From Flagellimonas lutaonensis (GTDB taxonomy: Bacteria > Bacteroidota > Bacteroidia > Flavobacteriales > Flavobacteriaceae): 64,000 bases of DNA. Numbering within the stretch: position 1 is the stretch's first letter; each line of letters opens with the position of its first letter. Below the pieces are notes generated by a model. It did no database searches, was not told the DNA's origin, and worked only from the letters and a program-made list of their open reading frames with translations. Shown here in pieces: positions 18,068 to 27,348 of the stretch. The position numbers were made by a program, and so were the translations under genes. The DNA is taken from NCBI RefSeq assembly GCF_000963865.1, contig NZ_CP011071.1, positions 2,236,501-2,300,500 of the forward strand. The letters are read 5' to 3'.

Positions 18068-18949
18068 ATGAAAAAGTGTCTCAAACAATTGAACTTTACA
18101 AATGTGTTGGCAGGCTTTGCCGTATTTTCGGTGATGGTCTTTGTTTCTTGTAGCAAGAATGAGTCTTCTGTTGAAGAAGACCTGAACAGTGAAGAGGTGA
18201 TCACAAGCACCGAGTTGAATTATAGCGATGAAGCCGAACTTATTTCGGAAGAAGTTGTGGCGGTTGCCGAAGATGTCTATGCCACGGATGAAATCTCGGA
18301 GACCTCAAAATTTGGATATGCATCCGATTTTTTGCCTGACTGTGTTACCATTACCACTGTTGTGACTAGTACAACAAAGGAAAAGACCATTGATTTTGGT
18401 GAGGGTTGTGAATTGCCCAATGGTAATGTTCTGGGCGGTATCATCCATTTGAGCTATGAAAAAGATATGGAGGCCGTCACCAAAACTTTGGCACTTTCCC
18501 TTGAGAATTTCACATTTAATGGTGTCTCGGTCGAAGGTGGTGCCGATATACTACGCCAACGCGCCAACGAAAATGGCAATCCACAAGGTACCGCCAACGC
18601 TGATTTCAGTGCCACATGGCCTGATGGTACCAATGCATCGTTTGCCGGTACGCGTACCCGCGAGTGGATAGAGGGCTATGGGTCAGGTTTTTGGGGAGAC
18701 AACGTTTTCTTGATTACCGGTAACGCTACCTTTACAGGAAAGCAGGGCAATGTTTTCTCAAAAGAGATTATTGTACCACTTAGGCGTGAGATGGCCTGTA
18801 GGTTTCTTGTCAGCGGTGTATTGGAAATTTCTAGGAACGATGCCACGGCGAGCCTTGACTTTGGAGATGGCAGCTGTGATGCGAAAGGTTTGCTGACCTA
18901 TCCTGACGGAACTTCTAAGGAAGTCTTTCTCAGAAGATTTTGGAAATAG
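18068..18949 (+). CDS. Predicted lipoprotein of unknown function
   Basis: A 293-residue protein I do not recognise. From the chosen ATG at 18068 it has a charged N-terminus, a hydrophobic core and a lipobox-like VMVFVSC followed by an acidic spacer, so a lipid-anchored envelope protein is likely. An in-frame ATG at 18020 would add 16 residues before the signal and is less plausible. The remaining part is polar and beta-rich, with motifs such as IDFGEGCELPNGNVLGGII and LDFGDGSCDAKGLLTYPDG. Paired cysteines could form disulfides. It has no co-directional neighbour. Confidence 0.7.
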   Translation: MKKCLKQLNFTNVLAGFAVFSVMVFVSCSKNESSVEEDLNSEEVITSTELNYSDEAELISEEVVAVAEDVYATDEISETSKFGYASDFLPDCVTITTVVTSTTKEKTIDFGEGCELPNGNVLGGIIHLSYEKDMEAVTKTLALSLENFTFNGVSVEGGADILRQRANENGNPQGTANADFSATWPDGTNASFAGTRTREWIEGYGSGFWGDNVFLITGNATFTGKQGNVFSKEIIVPLRREMACRFLVSGVLEISRNDATASLDFGDGSCDAKGLLTYPDGTSKEVFLRRFWK

Positions 18950-18970
18950 ATTAAGATAGGAACAAAATTG

Positions 18971-19002
18971 AAAAAGCCCCGGCGTTTCTGCTGGGGCTTT
19001 TG
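18971..19002. terminator. Bidirectional terminator between the lipoprotein gene and accD
   Basis: Stem GCCCCGGCG/TGCTGGGGC (two wobble pairs), with an A run before and a T run after. It serves the convergent genes on both sides. Confidence 0.8.
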
Positions 19003-19863
19003 CTATTCTCGAATGGGTTGGTTTGTTATCAGGTCGATGTAGAGATTCACCTTCTTCTTTAAATCTCTTCGATGTACGATAAAATCCAAGAAGCCATGCT
19101 CTTTGACAAATTCTGCTGTTTGAAAGCCCTCTGGCAACTCTTTGCCCACAGTGTCTTTTACCACACGTGGGCCGGCAAAACCAATAAGAGCACCTGGTTC
19201 GGCGATGTTGATATCGCCCAACATGGCGTAAGAGGCGGTGGTGCCGCCGGTGGTTGGATCGGTACACAATGAGATGTAGGGCACTTTGGCCTCTGCCAAT
19301 TGGGCCAACTTGGCCGAGGTTTTGGCCAACTGCATGAGAGAGTAGGCCGCTTCCATCATTCGGGCGCCCCCTGACTTTGATATGATCAAAAAGGGAATCT
19401 TTTTCTTTTTGGCATAATCTGCGGCCCTGGCAATTTTCTGGCCGACCACACTACCCATTGATCCCCCGATAAAGGCAAAGTCCATACAGGCAACCACGAG
19501 GTCTTTGCCCATAGACTTGCCCACGGCAGTGCGCACGGCATCTTTAAGGCCGGTCTTCTTTTGGGCAGCTTTTAGGCGGTCTGAATATTTTTTGGTGTCA
19601 ACAAATTTGAGGGGGTCTTTTGAGGTCAGTTTCTCATCCAGCTCTTTAAATTTATTGTCATCAAAAAGAATCTCAAAATATTCTTTGCTTCCTATTCGAA
19701 CATGGTAATCATCTTCAGGGCTAACATAGAAATTCTTTGCCAGTTCTTCAGACTCTACAATTTTTCCGGTCGGTGATTTGTACCATAACCCCTTTGGGGT
19801 GTCTTTTTTTTCTTCTGTGGAAGTTTGTATTCCCTTTTCCTTCCTTTTGAACCAAGACGACAT
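19003..19863 (-). CDS. accD: Acetyl-CoA carboxylase carboxyltransferase beta subunit, zinc-finger cysteines absent
   Basis: A 286-residue subunit that, with AccA, transfers the carboxyl group from biotin to acetyl-CoA, forming malonyl-CoA for fatty-acid synthesis. The crotonase-like core is intact ([67 protein letters not shown]). The N-terminal region that carries a four-cysteine zinc ribbon in E. coli has no cysteine: it reads [12 protein letters not shown] and [14 protein letters not shown]. Loss of the zinc site may be a lineage trait. It lies 15 bases downstream of fbaA. Confidence 0.94.
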   Translation of the reverse strand: MSSWFKRKEKGIQTSTEEKKDTPKGLWYKSPTGKIVESEELAKNFYVSPEDDYHVRIGSKEYFEILFDDNKFKELDEKLTSKDPLKFVDTKKYSDRLKAAQKKTGLKDAVRTAVGKSMGKDLVVACMDFAFIGGSMGSVVGQKIARAADYAKKKKIPFLIISKSGGARMMEAAYSLMQLAKTSAKLAQLAEAKVPYISLCTDPTTGGTTASYAMLGDINIAEPGALIGFAGPRVVKDTVGKELPEGFQTAEFVKEHGFLDFIVHRRDLKKKVNLYIDLITNQPIRE

Positions 19864-19878
19864 AATAAGGGTTTTTTG

Positions 19879-20946
19879 TTATAGTGTATTTACATTGTTA
19901 AGGTCTTCAAAGGCCTTTTTAAGACGGTCTGAGAATGTTTTTTCGCCTTCGCGTAACCATACCCGCGGATCATAGAACTTTTTGTTGGGTTGGTCATCAC
20001 CGTCGGGGTTGCCTATCTGCGCCAATAGGTAATCTTTTTTGTTCAAGACATAGTCTCGAACACCGCTCAAAAAGGCATATTGCAGATCGGTGTCGATATT
20101 CATCTTTACGACCCCATAGCCAATGGCCTCCCTTATTTCTTCAAGGGTGGAACCCGAGCCGCCATGAAAGACAAAATCGATATGGTTGTGTTCGACACCA
20201 AACTTGTTTGAAACATATTCCTGTGAATTTTTCAAGATTTTGGGCGTCAACTTCACATTGCCCGGCTTGTAGACTCCATGCACGTTTCCAAAGGCAGCAG
20301 CAATGGTAAAGCGATGGCTCACTTTTGACAACTCTTCGTAGGCATAAGCTACTTCTTCTGGCTGGGTGTACAGTTTTGAACTGTCGACATCGGTGTTATC
20401 GACACCATCTTCCTCGCCACCGGTGACTCCCAATTCAATCTCAAGTGTCATGTCCATTTTAGACATGCGCTTCAAATATTTTTTGCAAATCTCAATGTTC
20501 TCTTCAAGGGGCTCTTCCGAAAGATCGATCATATGCGAGCTGTAAAGTGACTTTCCGGTTACCTTGTAATGGGCCTCGCTGGCATCTAAAAGGCCATCGA
20601 TCCAGGGTAGTAACTTTTTGGCACAGTGGTCGGTATGCAAAATAACCGTGGCACCATAGGCCTCGGCCATTTCGTGTACATGTTTGGCACCGGCAACGGC
20701 CCCTAGAATGGCCGCTCTTTGGTTTTCGTTTGAAAGTCCTTTGCCTGCATTGAACTGTGCCCCACCATTGGAAAATTGTATAATGACGGGAGCATTGAGC
20801 GCTGCAGCTGTTTCCATTACCGCGTTCATCGAATTTGAACCGATTACATTCACGGCCGGTAGGGCAAACCCTTTTTCTTTGGCATAGTTGAAGATGGCTT
20901 GTACCTCATCGCCTGTGGCAACGCCTGGCTTTATATTGTGGGACAT
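19879..20946 (-). CDS. fbaA: Class II fructose-bisphosphate aldolase
   Basis: A 355-residue zinc-dependent aldolase cleaving fructose 1,6-bisphosphate to DHAP and glyceraldehyde 3-phosphate (and the reverse). Visible signatures are ATVILHTDHCAKKLLPW with zinc and catalytic residues near 107-110, LEIELGVTGGEEDGVDN, FGNVHGVYKPGNVKL and FHGGSGSTLEEI. The length is that of the class IIA enzymes. It is the upstream partner of accD. Confidence 0.96.
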   Translation of the reverse strand: MSHNIKPGVATGDEVQAIFNYAKEKGFALPAVNVIGSNSMNAVMETAAALNAPVIIQFSNGGAQFNAGKGLSNENQRAAILGAVAGAKHVHEMAEAYGATVILHTDHCAKKLLPWIDGLLDASEAHYKVTGKSLYSSHMIDLSEEPLEENIEICKKYLKRMSKMDMTLEIELGVTGGEEDGVDNTDVDSSKLYTQPEEVAYAYEELSKVSHRFTIAAAFGNVHGVYKPGNVKLTPKILKNSQEYVSNKFGVEHNHIDFVFHGGSGSTLEEIREAIGYGVVKMNIDTDLQYAFLSGVRDYVLNKKDYLLAQIGNPDGDDQPNKKFYDPRVWLREGEKTFSDRLKKAFEDLNNVNTL

Positions 20947-20980
20947 GTTTCTTGAGTTAGTTATGGGTTAAAACAGTGAA

Positions 20981-20988
20981 CAAAAGTA
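20981..20988 (-). promoter_or_regulatory. Bacteroidota -7 box for fbaA
   Basis: TACTTTTG on minus, 35 bases upstream of the fbaA ATG. A clear -33 element is not visible. Confidence 0.5.
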
Positions 20989-21007
20989 ATAAAATATTTA
21001 GTCTGCA

Positions 21008-23581
21008 CTAGAACGGATAGTTGATACCCACGTTAAAGACCGCATTTCTAAAGTTATAGTCGCTGAACCAACGTTTAGTGGGCTCTTCGGCCGGATTGTA
21101 GGTTTTGAACCCAGTATCGACCCTGAACACAAAGTAGGTAAAGTCGTACCGAAGGCCGAAACCTGTGCCCAGGGCAATGTCTTTGAGCGAATCAAAGCCG
21201 GTGAAAATGGCCTCTTCGTTGTCTTGGTTTTCAAAAACGTTCCAAATGTTGCCGGCATCGGCGAAAAGCGCCCCTTTTATGTCGCCCACTATCGGAAAAC
21301 GGTACTCAAGGTTTAAGGCCAGTTTTAGATTGGCCTCATTGAAATCGTTGAGGTTTGATGTGCTGCCAGGGCCCAATTCATAGGCGTTCCATGCGCGGTT
21401 ATCATTGGAGCCTCCAGCAAAATAACTCCTTACAAAGGGTATGTTGTTTGAGTTGCCGTAGGGTATGGCTATACCAAAAAAGCTTCGAAATGCCAATACA
21501 TCGGTGCTCGAGGTTTGCCAATGTTTGATGTAATCAAGTTCAGTTTTAAAGTATTGCGAGAAAGGAACTCCAAAAATTAAAGATTGATTATTGCTGTTCT
21601 TTTCATACGGTATTATATTTGATACGGCAGAAAGCAGATTCCCGGCGCTCTCGAGTTTTAGTCTGAACTGATAAAAGCTCAAATCATTGGTTCCTTGTTT
21701 ATTGTTTTTGATGAAAGTATAGCTAGATGTAAAGATAAGGTTGTTCTCTGTCAAACGGTCGCGACGCTCACGAATACTGCGAACATCCCTTGTATCTACA
21801 AGACTTTGGCTAACGCCTTCTTCCAAAACAGCATTTATGAAATCGTTGGCACCATCGGGTATGGTTAAACTACCGTTTTCATTGTACAATGAATCTAGTT
21901 GGGTATTGTTTTGATAAAAATCATCACTGGCAATTTCATTTAACCGTTGGTAGGTGTTATTGTAAACTCTAAAAAAGTCTTTGGTGTCGGTGTTTCGTAC
22001 AAATTCAATGTTCAGCAGTTCAACGGTATTTTTCAGCAAATCTGTGGGCTGCCAGTTGTAAGATAAGATGGTATTGAACGATTGACGGTCAAGCCCAATA
22101 TTCTTTTGAAAGTTGGTACCTACAGACAACCTACTTTGCGGGAGCATGTAATAGGGAATCACCTTTTCAGTGTTCAATGGAAACCAGATTCTCGGAAAGG
22201 TAATGTTGACATCACCCCCGATTTCAGAGGTAAAATCGCCATCTCCCAAAGAGGCATCGCTCAATAGACCTATGGATCCACGTGCCGAAATATTCAAGGT
22301 CTCGGCCCCGCCAAACACATTTCGGGAGGTCACAGAGGTACTAAGGGCGGTACCTACCTGCTGAATGTTCGAGTGGGTCAGATCAAAGTTGAGTCCCAAC
22401 GAATATTTGGGGCGGGGAGACAGGTAAATGTTTGAAACCAATCGGGCCTCGGTGGAGTCGGGAATGAACTCGATGTTCGGGTACCTAAACGTGTTCAAGT
22501 TGGTAATCTGCCGATTGGTCCTTGTGTAGTCGATATCCCTGTAGATACTGTCTTTCTTGAAAAAGATGGCATCGGTCAACGCTTTCGGCTTATATCGCAA
22601 TTTGTCTTTGTAGAAAATGGTATAGTCTTCAAATTCTATCGATTGCAATGAGTCGGTTCCTTCGCTGAAAAGATAATCGGCATAGATGTTGATTTTTTTG
22701 AAGCGGTGGATCTTGTAGTTGCTAGGTGTGTTTTCGGTATCGTTTGCACTGCGCGGTTTTCTAACATTAAGAATGACATCCATATTACGGTCTTCGGCCG
22801 CTTGGGTCGTATCTCTGATAACGTCAAAGTTCACCGAGCTTTCCTGAAAATTGTAAACACCCGTATTGCGAAATAGATTGGTAAGCCTTTTCCGTTCATT
22901 GTCAAAGTTGGCCAGGTCAAATTGTTGGTTTTCCTTCACAACCGATAGTTCTGCATGCTCGCGATATATGGAATCCAATTGTTTTGACACTATGTTGGTT
23001 GCAAGCGAGTCTACCATAAAGGGGGTGCCTAGGTCTACCTTGTATTCGACTTCCGCCTTTTTTTTTCTTTTGCCGCTTACAATGTGATAATCGACCGTGT
23101 TGTTGAAATAGCCCTTGCTGCCATAATAGGCCTGCAACAACTCCGTTGATTTTCGTGTTTTGGCCGTATCGATAATAGCGGGTGGTTCGCCGATCCGTTT
23201 CAACAATTCACTCCAGCCCTTTACAAAAAAGGAAGTGCTGAGGGCGTTGATCTGTTTTTTCGAGATCAGATTGGCCAAACGTTTTTCGCGCTTATCTTTT
23301 TTGTACAGCCAGTCTCTAAAAAGCGAATCAGGATCTTCTTTGGCGAGGTTATAGAGGTTCAAACGAAGCGGATAGCCCAGCAGGTTACTGTTGGGCTTTT
23401 GTACGATAAGGTTTTTAATTTCCGCATCCTTGACAGCTTTCTCATCGGTATAAATGGTGTTTTTGGTAAGCAAAAGCTCATCATCTCCCACCTTTTTCAG
23501 GGTATTACAGCCCATATAGACGAAGGTGAGCAACAATAGCATTATTTTTGCCCAGATACCTCGAACTGCTATACCCTTCAT
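21008..23581 (-). CDS. tamL: TamL, BamA/TamA-family outer-membrane lipoprotein
   Basis: An 857-residue Omp85 protein. The signal peptide ends in a lipobox (LLLTFVYMGC), as in the lipidated TamA variant of Bacteroidota. POTRA-like periplasmic repeats follow (about residues 30-380), then a 16-strand barrel (about 400-857) that ends in FRNAVFNVGINYPF. It probably helps insert beta-barrel proteins into the outer membrane with a TamB partner, which is not in the window. The ATG at 23581 is preferred to a TTG three codons upstream. It diverges from the trmH-like gene by only 23 bases. Confidence 0.85.
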   Translation of the reverse strand: MKGIAVRGIWAKIMLLLLTFVYMGCNTLKKVGDDELLLTKNTIYTDEKAVKDAEIKNLIVQKPNSNLLGYPLRLNLYNLAKEDPDSLFRDWLYKKDKREKRLANLISKKQINALSTSFFVKGWSELLKRIGEPPAIIDTAKTRKSTELLQAYYGSKGYFNNTVDYHIVSGKRKKKAEVEYKVDLGTPFMVDSLATNIVSKQLDSIYREHAELSVVKENQQFDLANFDNERKRLTNLFRNTGVYNFQESSVNFDVIRDTTQAAEDRNMDVILNVRKPRSANDTENTPSNYKIHRFKKINIYADYLFSEGTDSLQSIEFEDYTIFYKDKLRYKPKALTDAIFFKKDSIYRDIDYTRTNRQITNLNTFRYPNIEFIPDSTEARLVSNIYLSPRPKYSLGLNFDLTHSNIQQVGTALSTSVTSRNVFGGAETLNISARGSIGLLSDASLGDGDFTSEIGGDVNITFPRIWFPLNTEKVIPYYMLPQSRLSVGTNFQKNIGLDRQSFNTILSYNWQPTDLLKNTVELLNIEFVRNTDTKDFFRVYNNTYQRLNEIASDDFYQNNTQLDSLYNENGSLTIPDGANDFINAVLEEGVSQSLVDTRDVRSIRERRDRLTENNLIFTSSYTFIKNNKQGTNDLSFYQFRLKLESAGNLLSAVSNIIPYEKNSNNQSLIFGVPFSQYFKTELDYIKHWQTSSTDVLAFRSFFGIAIPYGNSNNIPFVRSYFAGGSNDNRAWNAYELGPGSTSNLNDFNEANLKLALNLEYRFPIVGDIKGALFADAGNIWNVFENQDNEEAIFTGFDSLKDIALGTGFGLRYDFTYFVFRVDTGFKTYNPAEEPTKRWFSDYNFRNAVFNVGINYPF

Positions 23582-23587
23582 AGAGAC

Positions 23588-23595
23588 CAAAAATA
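23588..23595 (-). promoter_or_regulatory. Bacteroidota -7 box for tamL
   Basis: TATTTTTG on minus, ending seven bases before the tamL ATG. If used, the mRNA would be leaderless or nearly so. Confidence 0.4.
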
Positions 23596-23604
23596 CATTA
23601 TTTA

Positions 23605-24330
23605 ATGGTTACGAAAAACCAAATAAAACTGGTAAAAAGCTTACAGCAAAAAAAGTACCGAAGTCAACATAAAATGTTTGTCGCCGAAGGAAAAAAGCTC
23701 GTGGGTGACCTTTTAAGTGGCGGTATGGAACCGGTGGCATTGTATGAAACCGAAATCGGCATAATGGGCAATACCCACTTTCAAATTTCATCGGCCGCTG
23801 CTTCTGACATGAAAAAAATGAGCGGACTAAAGACCCCCAGCGGGGTTCTCGGGGTATTCAAAATACCACAAACAAGGCCTGTGGATACTTCAGATTGGGT
23901 GTTGGTCTTGGATGCCGTGAGAGACCCGGGCAATCTGGGCACCATCATCCGCCTTTGTGATTGGTACGGTATCGCACATTTGGTTTGTTCAAATGACACG
24001 GTCGATGTTTATAACCCGAAAGTGCTACAGGCAACCATGGGCTCGGTGGCCAGGGTCAATGTCATATATGAAGATTTAGAACACTTTTTGGCCGCCACCA
24101 ACCTGCCTGTCTATGGGGCCTTCATGGATGGAGAAAATGTCTATCGGGAAAAGTTTCCGGAAAAAGGAATGCTTGTCATGGGCAACGAAGCCAGCGGCAT
24201 TTCAAATGGAATAGAAAAATTGGTTGACAAGAAAATTTCGATACCGCAGTATGGTGAAAAGAGTTCTGAAAGTTTGAATGTGGCCACTGCCACCGCCGTT
24301 TTACTCAATGAGATCAGAAGAGACGGTTAA
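23605..24330 (+). CDS. TrmH/SpoU-family RNA 2'-O-methyltransferase
   Basis: A 241-residue SPOUT methyltransferase. The N-terminal substrate-binding part includes HKMFVAEGKKLVGDLLSGG. The catalytic knot carries DAVRDPGNLGTIIRLCDWYG, MLVMGNEASGIS and the final SLNVATATAVLLNEIRR. The family methylates ribose in rRNA or tRNA with SAM; the exact nucleotide cannot be read from sequence. It is convergent with porT. Confidence 0.9.
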   Translation: MVTKNQIKLVKSLQQKKYRSQHKMFVAEGKKLVGDLLSGGMEPVALYETEIGIMGNTHFQISSAAASDMKKMSGLKTPSGVLGVFKIPQTRPVDTSDWVLVLDAVRDPGNLGTIIRLCDWYGIAHLVCSNDTVDVYNPKVLQATMGSVARVNVIYEDLEHFLAATNLPVYGAFMDGENVYREKFPEKGMLVMGNEASGISNGIEKLVDKKISIPQYGEKSSESLNVATATAVLLNEIRRDG

Positions 24331-24370
24331 CCAATGGCGGTTTGCTTTTATCCACCCCCATCCAAAGCAA

Positions 24371-25069
24371 TTACTCGAATGTAAAGTTGATAAAGATGCC
24401 CCTTGTGCGCATGGCGGCGATGTTGCCTGTCCATGGGCTATTGGGGTCGGCATCGCGCACCAATTCATCGGTAAGGGCAAAAACTCCGCGTATCGAGGGG
24501 GTAAACTTGAAGTATTCAGTGTAGAAATCGATGCCAAAGCCCAACTCGTAGCCGAACACGTTCTTCTTCATTCGAAACTCGCCGCTACTATTGTCTTCAA
24601 GACTATCTTCATTGCTTCCCAAGTTAATGGCTGCGTACCCGCCCCCGATGATAAATGGTTTCCAGTTACCAAAACGTTTGGTGCTGAGCTTTGCCAACAA
24701 CGGAAAACGGATATAGGTTGAGCGTACCTCCCTGAGCGCATCCGCTTCATTGTCGAACCCGGGAAAACCCAATATTCGTTGGGTGTAAAGAAGGCCTGGC
24801 TCAAAACGGACATCGACAAAATCATTTATACGCATTTCCCCGATAAGGCCAACATTGAAGCCAAAACTTTTGTCGACCAAAATGTCTTGGGAAACATCGG
24901 TCTCGTACTCAAACTGAAAGTCGTATTGGTTAAAACCCAGATAATATCCCCAGTTTAGAAACTTTTTGTCCTCGTTCTGTATGTTGAGGATAGGGTCTTT
25001 GTTAAACTGCGAATGGATTACGGGGCATGCCAGCAGCAGTAGGCCCAACAGTGAAATGATGTTCTTCAT
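24371..25069 (-). CDS. porT: PorT-family T9SS-associated outer-membrane beta-barrel protein
   Basis: A 232-residue protein with a signal peptide (MKNIISLLGLLLLACPVIHS) and an eight-strand-like outer-membrane barrel that ends in a phenylalanine-rich strand (TRGIFINFTFE). PorT is needed for type IX secretion in Porphyromonas and Flavobacterium. The link to menG/ubiE just upstream is the arrangement I recall for flavobacterial porT genes. The ATG at 25069 places the signal peptide at the N-terminus and lies four bases after the menG stop. A generic barrel protein is the alternative. Confidence 0.8.
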   Translation of the reverse strand: MKNIISLLGLLLLACPVIHSQFNKDPILNIQNEDKKFLNWGYYLGFNQYDFQFEYETDVSQDILVDKSFGFNVGLIGEMRINDFVDVRFEPGLLYTQRILGFPGFDNEADALREVRSTYIRFPLLAKLSTKRFGNWKPFIIGGGYAAINLGSNEDSLEDNSSGEFRMKKNVFGYELGFGIDFYTEYFKFTPSIRGVFALTDELVRDADPNSPWTGNIAAMRTRGIFINFTFE

Positions 25070-25073
25070 CAAT

Positions 25074-25802
25074 TTATTTTGTAGCAACATAGATAGATGC
25101 TGCCCCAAATGTCTGGGGTTTGTTCTCTATACCTATAAACCCGATTTTGGCCAAAATATTGTTGAAATCCTGTCCATGGGGGAAAGCTGCTGCCGATTCG
25201 CCCAAATAGGCATAGGCCGAACGGTCTTTTGAAAACAACCTGCCGATGGTGGGCAGCATATATTTGGTGTACAAATGATACCCTTGCTTGAATGGAAACC
25301 TGGTGGGCACAGATGTTTCGAGCACCACAAAGATACCTGAAGGTTTGAGCACACGGTATATTTCTGAAAGTCCTTTCTCAAGGTTCTCAAAGTTGCGAAC
25401 ACCGAAGGCAACCGTCACGGCATCAAAGGTATTGTCATCGTAGGCCAAGTTCTCACTGTCGCCGATGACCATTTCTATGGTTTCTTGAAGATTTGCTTTG
25501 TCCACCTTGGTCTTGCCCACCTCAAGCATGCCCGGTGAGATGTCCAATCCCACTACTTTTTCGGCACCGGTTTGGGCCAGGGCAATGGCCAGGTCACCCG
25601 TTCCCGTGGCAATATCCAACACTGATTTTGGGCTTTTTGCCCCTACCAAAGCGACCACTTTTTTTCGCCATTTAACGTCGGTGCCAAAAGAGATGACCCT
25701 GTTCAATCCGTCATACTCCTTTGAAATGGCATCGAACATCTTGGTTACCTGGTCTTTTTTTCCTTTTTCCGAACTTTTGTAAGGGGTGACTTGTTTTGCC
25801 AT
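25074..25802 (-). CDS. ubiE: Demethylmenaquinone methyltransferase (UbiE/MenG)
   Basis: A 242-residue class I SAM methyltransferase for the last step of menaquinone synthesis. The SAM motif VLDIATGTGDLAIALA is near residue 62, and the ubiE signatures YDGLNRVISFGTDVKWRK and VTVAFGVRNFENLEKGL are present. Menaquinone is the electron acceptor for the NQR complex encoded further on. It is the first gene of a pair with porT. Confidence 0.95.
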   Translation of the reverse strand: MAKQVTPYKSSEKGKKDQVTKMFDAISKEYDGLNRVISFGTDVKWRKKVVALVGAKSPKSVLDIATGTGDLAIALAQTGAEKVVGLDISPGMLEVGKTKVDKANLQETIEMVIGDSENLAYDDNTFDAVTVAFGVRNFENLEKGLSEIYRVLKPSGIFVVLETSVPTRFPFKQGYHLYTKYMLPTIGRLFSKDRSAYAYLGESAAAFPHGQDFNNILAKIGFIGIENKPQTFGAASIYVATK

Positions 25803-25816
25803 TCAAAAAATTTGCG

Positions 25817-25824
25817 CAAAGATA
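25817..25824 (-). promoter_or_regulatory. Bacteroidota -7 box for ubiE-porT
   Basis: TATCTTTG on minus, 15 bases before the ubiE ATG. An exact TAnnTTTG match. Confidence 0.5.
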
Positions 25825-25998
25825 CGACTTGGGTGTTTTGTGGTATTCCATATGAACAAAATAATTGTTGTAATTTTGTTGGCGTATTACAAGATGTACC
25901 TTTGAATGGGCACAGCATTTCGTAGTTTGGCGACAGGTCAATTTCCTTCCAATCACCTTTTAATTTCAAAGGTTGAAGCTGTTACTTAATTTTAGTTT

Positions 25999-27348
25999 AT
26001 GAAGATAATCATTGCAGGCGCTGGTGAAGTAGGCTTTCATTTGGCAAAACTATTGTCGTATGAGGCACAGGATATTACGTTGATAGACACCGACAGGGAA
26101 AGCCTTTCATATGCCGACAACCATTTAGATATAAAGGTGTTGCGTGGAGATGCCACTTCGGTTACCGTGTTGAAGGAAGCCAATGTTCAGAATTCAGACC
26201 TTACCATCGCCGTCACCGCCTCTGAGACCACCAATCTGACCCTTTGCTTCTTGGCAAAACAAATGGGTTGCAAGCGAACCATTGCCAGAATATCGAACAC
26301 CGAGTTCATCGACAATAAAGAACTCATTGATTTTTCACAGTTGGGCATCGATGAACTGATATCCCCCGAAGAATTGGCAGCCTCTGAAATACAATTGTTA
26401 TTGAACAAGTCGGCCTTTACCGATACGTACGAATTTGAAGAGGGCCTCTTGACAATGGTGGGCGTGTTTTTGCCAAAAAATGCCCCATTTGTGGGCAAAA
26501 TGGTAAAAGAAGCGGCCAGAATTTTTCCCGAGCTTCATTTTATGCCCATAGCCTTGCAGCGTATGGGTACTCAATATACCCGAATACCTAGGGGTGATAC
26601 TGTTTTTAAGGAGGGAGACCAAGTATATTTTATCACTACCCCAGAGGGGGTTGAAAAGCTTTACAGGCTTACGGGGATGCAGAAAAAGGACATTAAGAAT
26701 GTAATGATCCTAGGCGGTAGCAAGGTGGGTTTTAAAACTGCCCGAGACCTATGCAACAACCGGTTCAACGTAAAACTGATTGAAAAGAACAAGGAAAAGG
26801 CCTTTGAAATGGCCGATATGCTTCCCAATGCCTTGGTCATCAACGGTGATGGCCGCAATGTAGAGCTTCTTGAAGAGGAGAGCCTTGAATCGATGGATGC
26901 CTTTATCGCCGTAACGGGCAATTCTGAGACCAACATCATGTCGTGCCTCATGGCCAAATCGAAAAACATAAAGAAGACCATAGCCATGGTCGAGAACATG
27001 GATTATTTTCAACTCTCACAGTCCATTGGGGTCGATACCCTCATCAACAAGAAACTGTTGGCGGCCAATAATATCTTCCGGTACATTAGAAGGGGTGAAG
27101 TGGTTGCCCTGACAAGGTTGAACAATCTGAATGCCGAAATACTTGAGTTTGTGGTCAAGCCCACATCGCTGGTCAATGGCGAGATCATCAGGGAACTTGA
27201 TTTTCCGAGAGAGGCCAGCATTGGGGGGGTGATCCGTGATGACAAGGGCATCATTGCCTTAGGTGATTTTAAGATACAACAGGGCGATAGGGTAGTGGTG
27301 TGCTGTCTGCCCAAGGCCATTCCGCGAATTGAAAAGCTCTTTCTCTAA
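25999..27348 (+). CDS. trkA: TrkA, NAD-binding regulator of Trk potassium uptake
   Basis: A 449-residue peripheral membrane protein that gates the TrkH channel. It holds two tandem RCK units, each a Rossmann NAD-binding domain (IIAGAGEVGFHLAKLLSYE at residue 3; MILGGSKVGFKTARDLCNN near 235) followed by a TrkA-C domain. The TAA stop overlaps the trkH ATG by one base (TAATG), so the two subunits are translationally coupled. A TAATTTTG box at 25871 might be the promoter. Confidence 0.95.
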   Translation: MKIIIAGAGEVGFHLAKLLSYEAQDITLIDTDRESLSYADNHLDIKVLRGDATSVTVLKEANVQNSDLTIAVTASETTNLTLCFLAKQMGCKRTIARISNTEFIDNKELIDFSQLGIDELISPEELAASEIQLLLNKSAFTDTYEFEEGLLTMVGVFLPKNAPFVGKMVKEAARIFPELHFMPIALQRMGTQYTRIPRGDTVFKEGDQVYFITTPEGVEKLYRLTGMQKKDIKNVMILGGSKVGFKTARDLCNNRFNVKLIEKNKEKAFEMADMLPNALVINGDGRNVELLEEESLESMDAFIAVTGNSETNIMSCLMAKSKNIKKTIAMVENMDYFQLSQSIGVDTLINKKLLAANNIFRYIRRGEVVALTRLNNLNAEILEFVVKPTSLVNGEIIRELDFPREASIGGVIRDDKGIIALGDFKIQQGDRVVVCCLPKAIPRIEKLFL

